This document shows, piece after piece, positions 62,158 through 64,000 of a stretch of DNA of 64,000 nucleotides. Location of the stretch: the NCBI GenBank assembly GCA_003135415.1, contig PLBP01000003.1:143201-207200 (forward strand), read 5' to 3'. The first letter of the stretch is position 1; every line of letters begins with the position of its first letter. The notes below the pieces were generated by a model, which was given only the letters and a program-made list of their open reading frames with translations, did no database searches and was not told the DNA's origin. This DNA comes from Hyphomicrobiales bacterium. Its GTDB lineage: Bacteria > Pseudomonadota > Alphaproteobacteria > Rhizobiales > Xanthobacteraceae. A program made the translations under genes and the position numbers.

Positions 62158-62294
62158 CGCCACCTCCTGGCGTATGGGGAAGTTCCATGCAAGCAAAGAC
62201 GGTTTGGAGGCCCAGGTCAAGCATTCCCCCTTGACGGACAAGGCTTTCTCTTTTTCGCTGGACGAGAAACCCTTTATTTGCAAGGCTTTTTGGC

Positions 62295-62525
62295 ATGCAA
62301 CCCCTAATCGACGGTTTCTACTCAGTTGTCGTCGTAGACGCTTTCGAGGACACCAATCGCGACGGTGTGCATCTCGAATTGGCCATCACCCAAGGTCAGG
62401 CGAAGGGTGAGGTGGTGAGCCTGCACGCGTCATCAACGACGCGATCAGCCATCGATCTGCTCGGGCTTCCGGCAACTCTCGAAGTACGCGAAGGTCAGCC
62501 GCGCGTCATCTTTGATGTGATGTGA
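62295..62525 (+). CDS. Small conserved-looking protein, function unknown
   Basis: A 76-residue soluble protein starting MQPLIDGFYSVVVVDAFED, with predicted alternating strands (VHLELAITQGQAKGEVVSL, TLEVREGQPRVIFDV) and no Cys or membrane segment. It ends only 11 bases before the TPP riboswitch, and its stop could be included in the leader of thiC. I do not recognise a family. The region 62158-62294 upstream carries the HU promoter on the other strand and repeats of CAAGGCTTT. Confidence 0.6.
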   Translation: MQPLIDGFYSVVVVDAFEDTNRDGVHLELAITQGQAKGEVVSLHASSTTRSAIDLLGLPATLEVREGQPRVIFDVM

Positions 62526-62536
62526 GAGACTGATTC

Positions 62537-64000
<1,464 letters not shown>

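Overview
The window reads as two unrelated bacterial genomes joined end to end. Bases 1 to about 37,350 look alphaproteobacterial, of Hyphomicrobiales (Rhizobiales) type. The signs are a split ATP synthase operon with both b and b' subunits, CcrM, a DUF721-DsbA-SMC-MutY neighbourhood, an intracellular PHB depolymerase, a SleB cell-wall hydrolase and several families of extragenic palindromes. Bases from about 37,350 to 64,000 look actinobacterial, perhaps Acidimicrobiia. The signs are single-chain glycyl-tRNA synthetase, CofC for coenzyme F420, HU with a Lys/Ala tail beside an H1-like protein, SelD, and thiC under a TPP riboswitch. The switch falls inside one open reading frame, pyruvate phosphate dikinase, at its conserved NAQGEDVVAG stretch. 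I take this as a probable metagenome assembly chimera, not a natural fusion. Each half also has its own rnhB.

Left half, in order: a truncated lipoprotein; atpI-B-E-F'-F, smc and a DsbA-like protein, all on the minus strand; DUF721 divergent from mutY; ccrM convergent with mutY; a VOC protein and a PA0069-type radical SAM protein; a plus-strand run of glycosyltransferase, MarR-GNAT, ketopantoate-reductase-like protein and haloacetate-dehalogenase-like hydrolase; minus-strand NDH-2, MoaB, GNAT and YpfJ peptidase; rnhB and a GT39-like protein; cydAB of the short-Q-loop type; an SDR; a family-4-like UDG; ETF-QO; small proteins; a GST; phaZ; SleB; a chemoreceptor; and the C-terminal two thirds of ppdK.

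Right half: a tightly coupled minus-strand operon (Zn-ribbon protein, double UPF0145, uppS, recO, glyS, ppdK N-terminus); a secreted blue-copper protein; then the most unusual region, 43.0-49.3 kb. Here the 5' end of the helicase gene dinG occurs three times. Two copies are truncated at the same 11-base imperfect palindrome, GTGGTAGCCAC, and the third is intact. The intervals carry secreted repeat proteins (a WNG-type repeat protein and a large pentapeptide-repeat protein) and a methyltransferase scrap. This resembles serial insertion of cargo at a fixed site in dinG with regeneration of its 5' end, although no recombinase is visible.

The rest of the right half holds a class III aminotransferase, an acyl-CoA dehydrogenase behind a TetR-like operator, rnhB, selD, a GYD protein, an RpiB-like isomerase, a coupled trio (alpha/alpha-barrel glycosidase-like, DUF2332, C69 peptidase), cofC coupled to a PIG-L deacetylase, the H1-like and HU nucleoid proteins, and thiC running off the right edge. 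I saw no tRNA, rRNA, CRISPR array, IS element or integrase.
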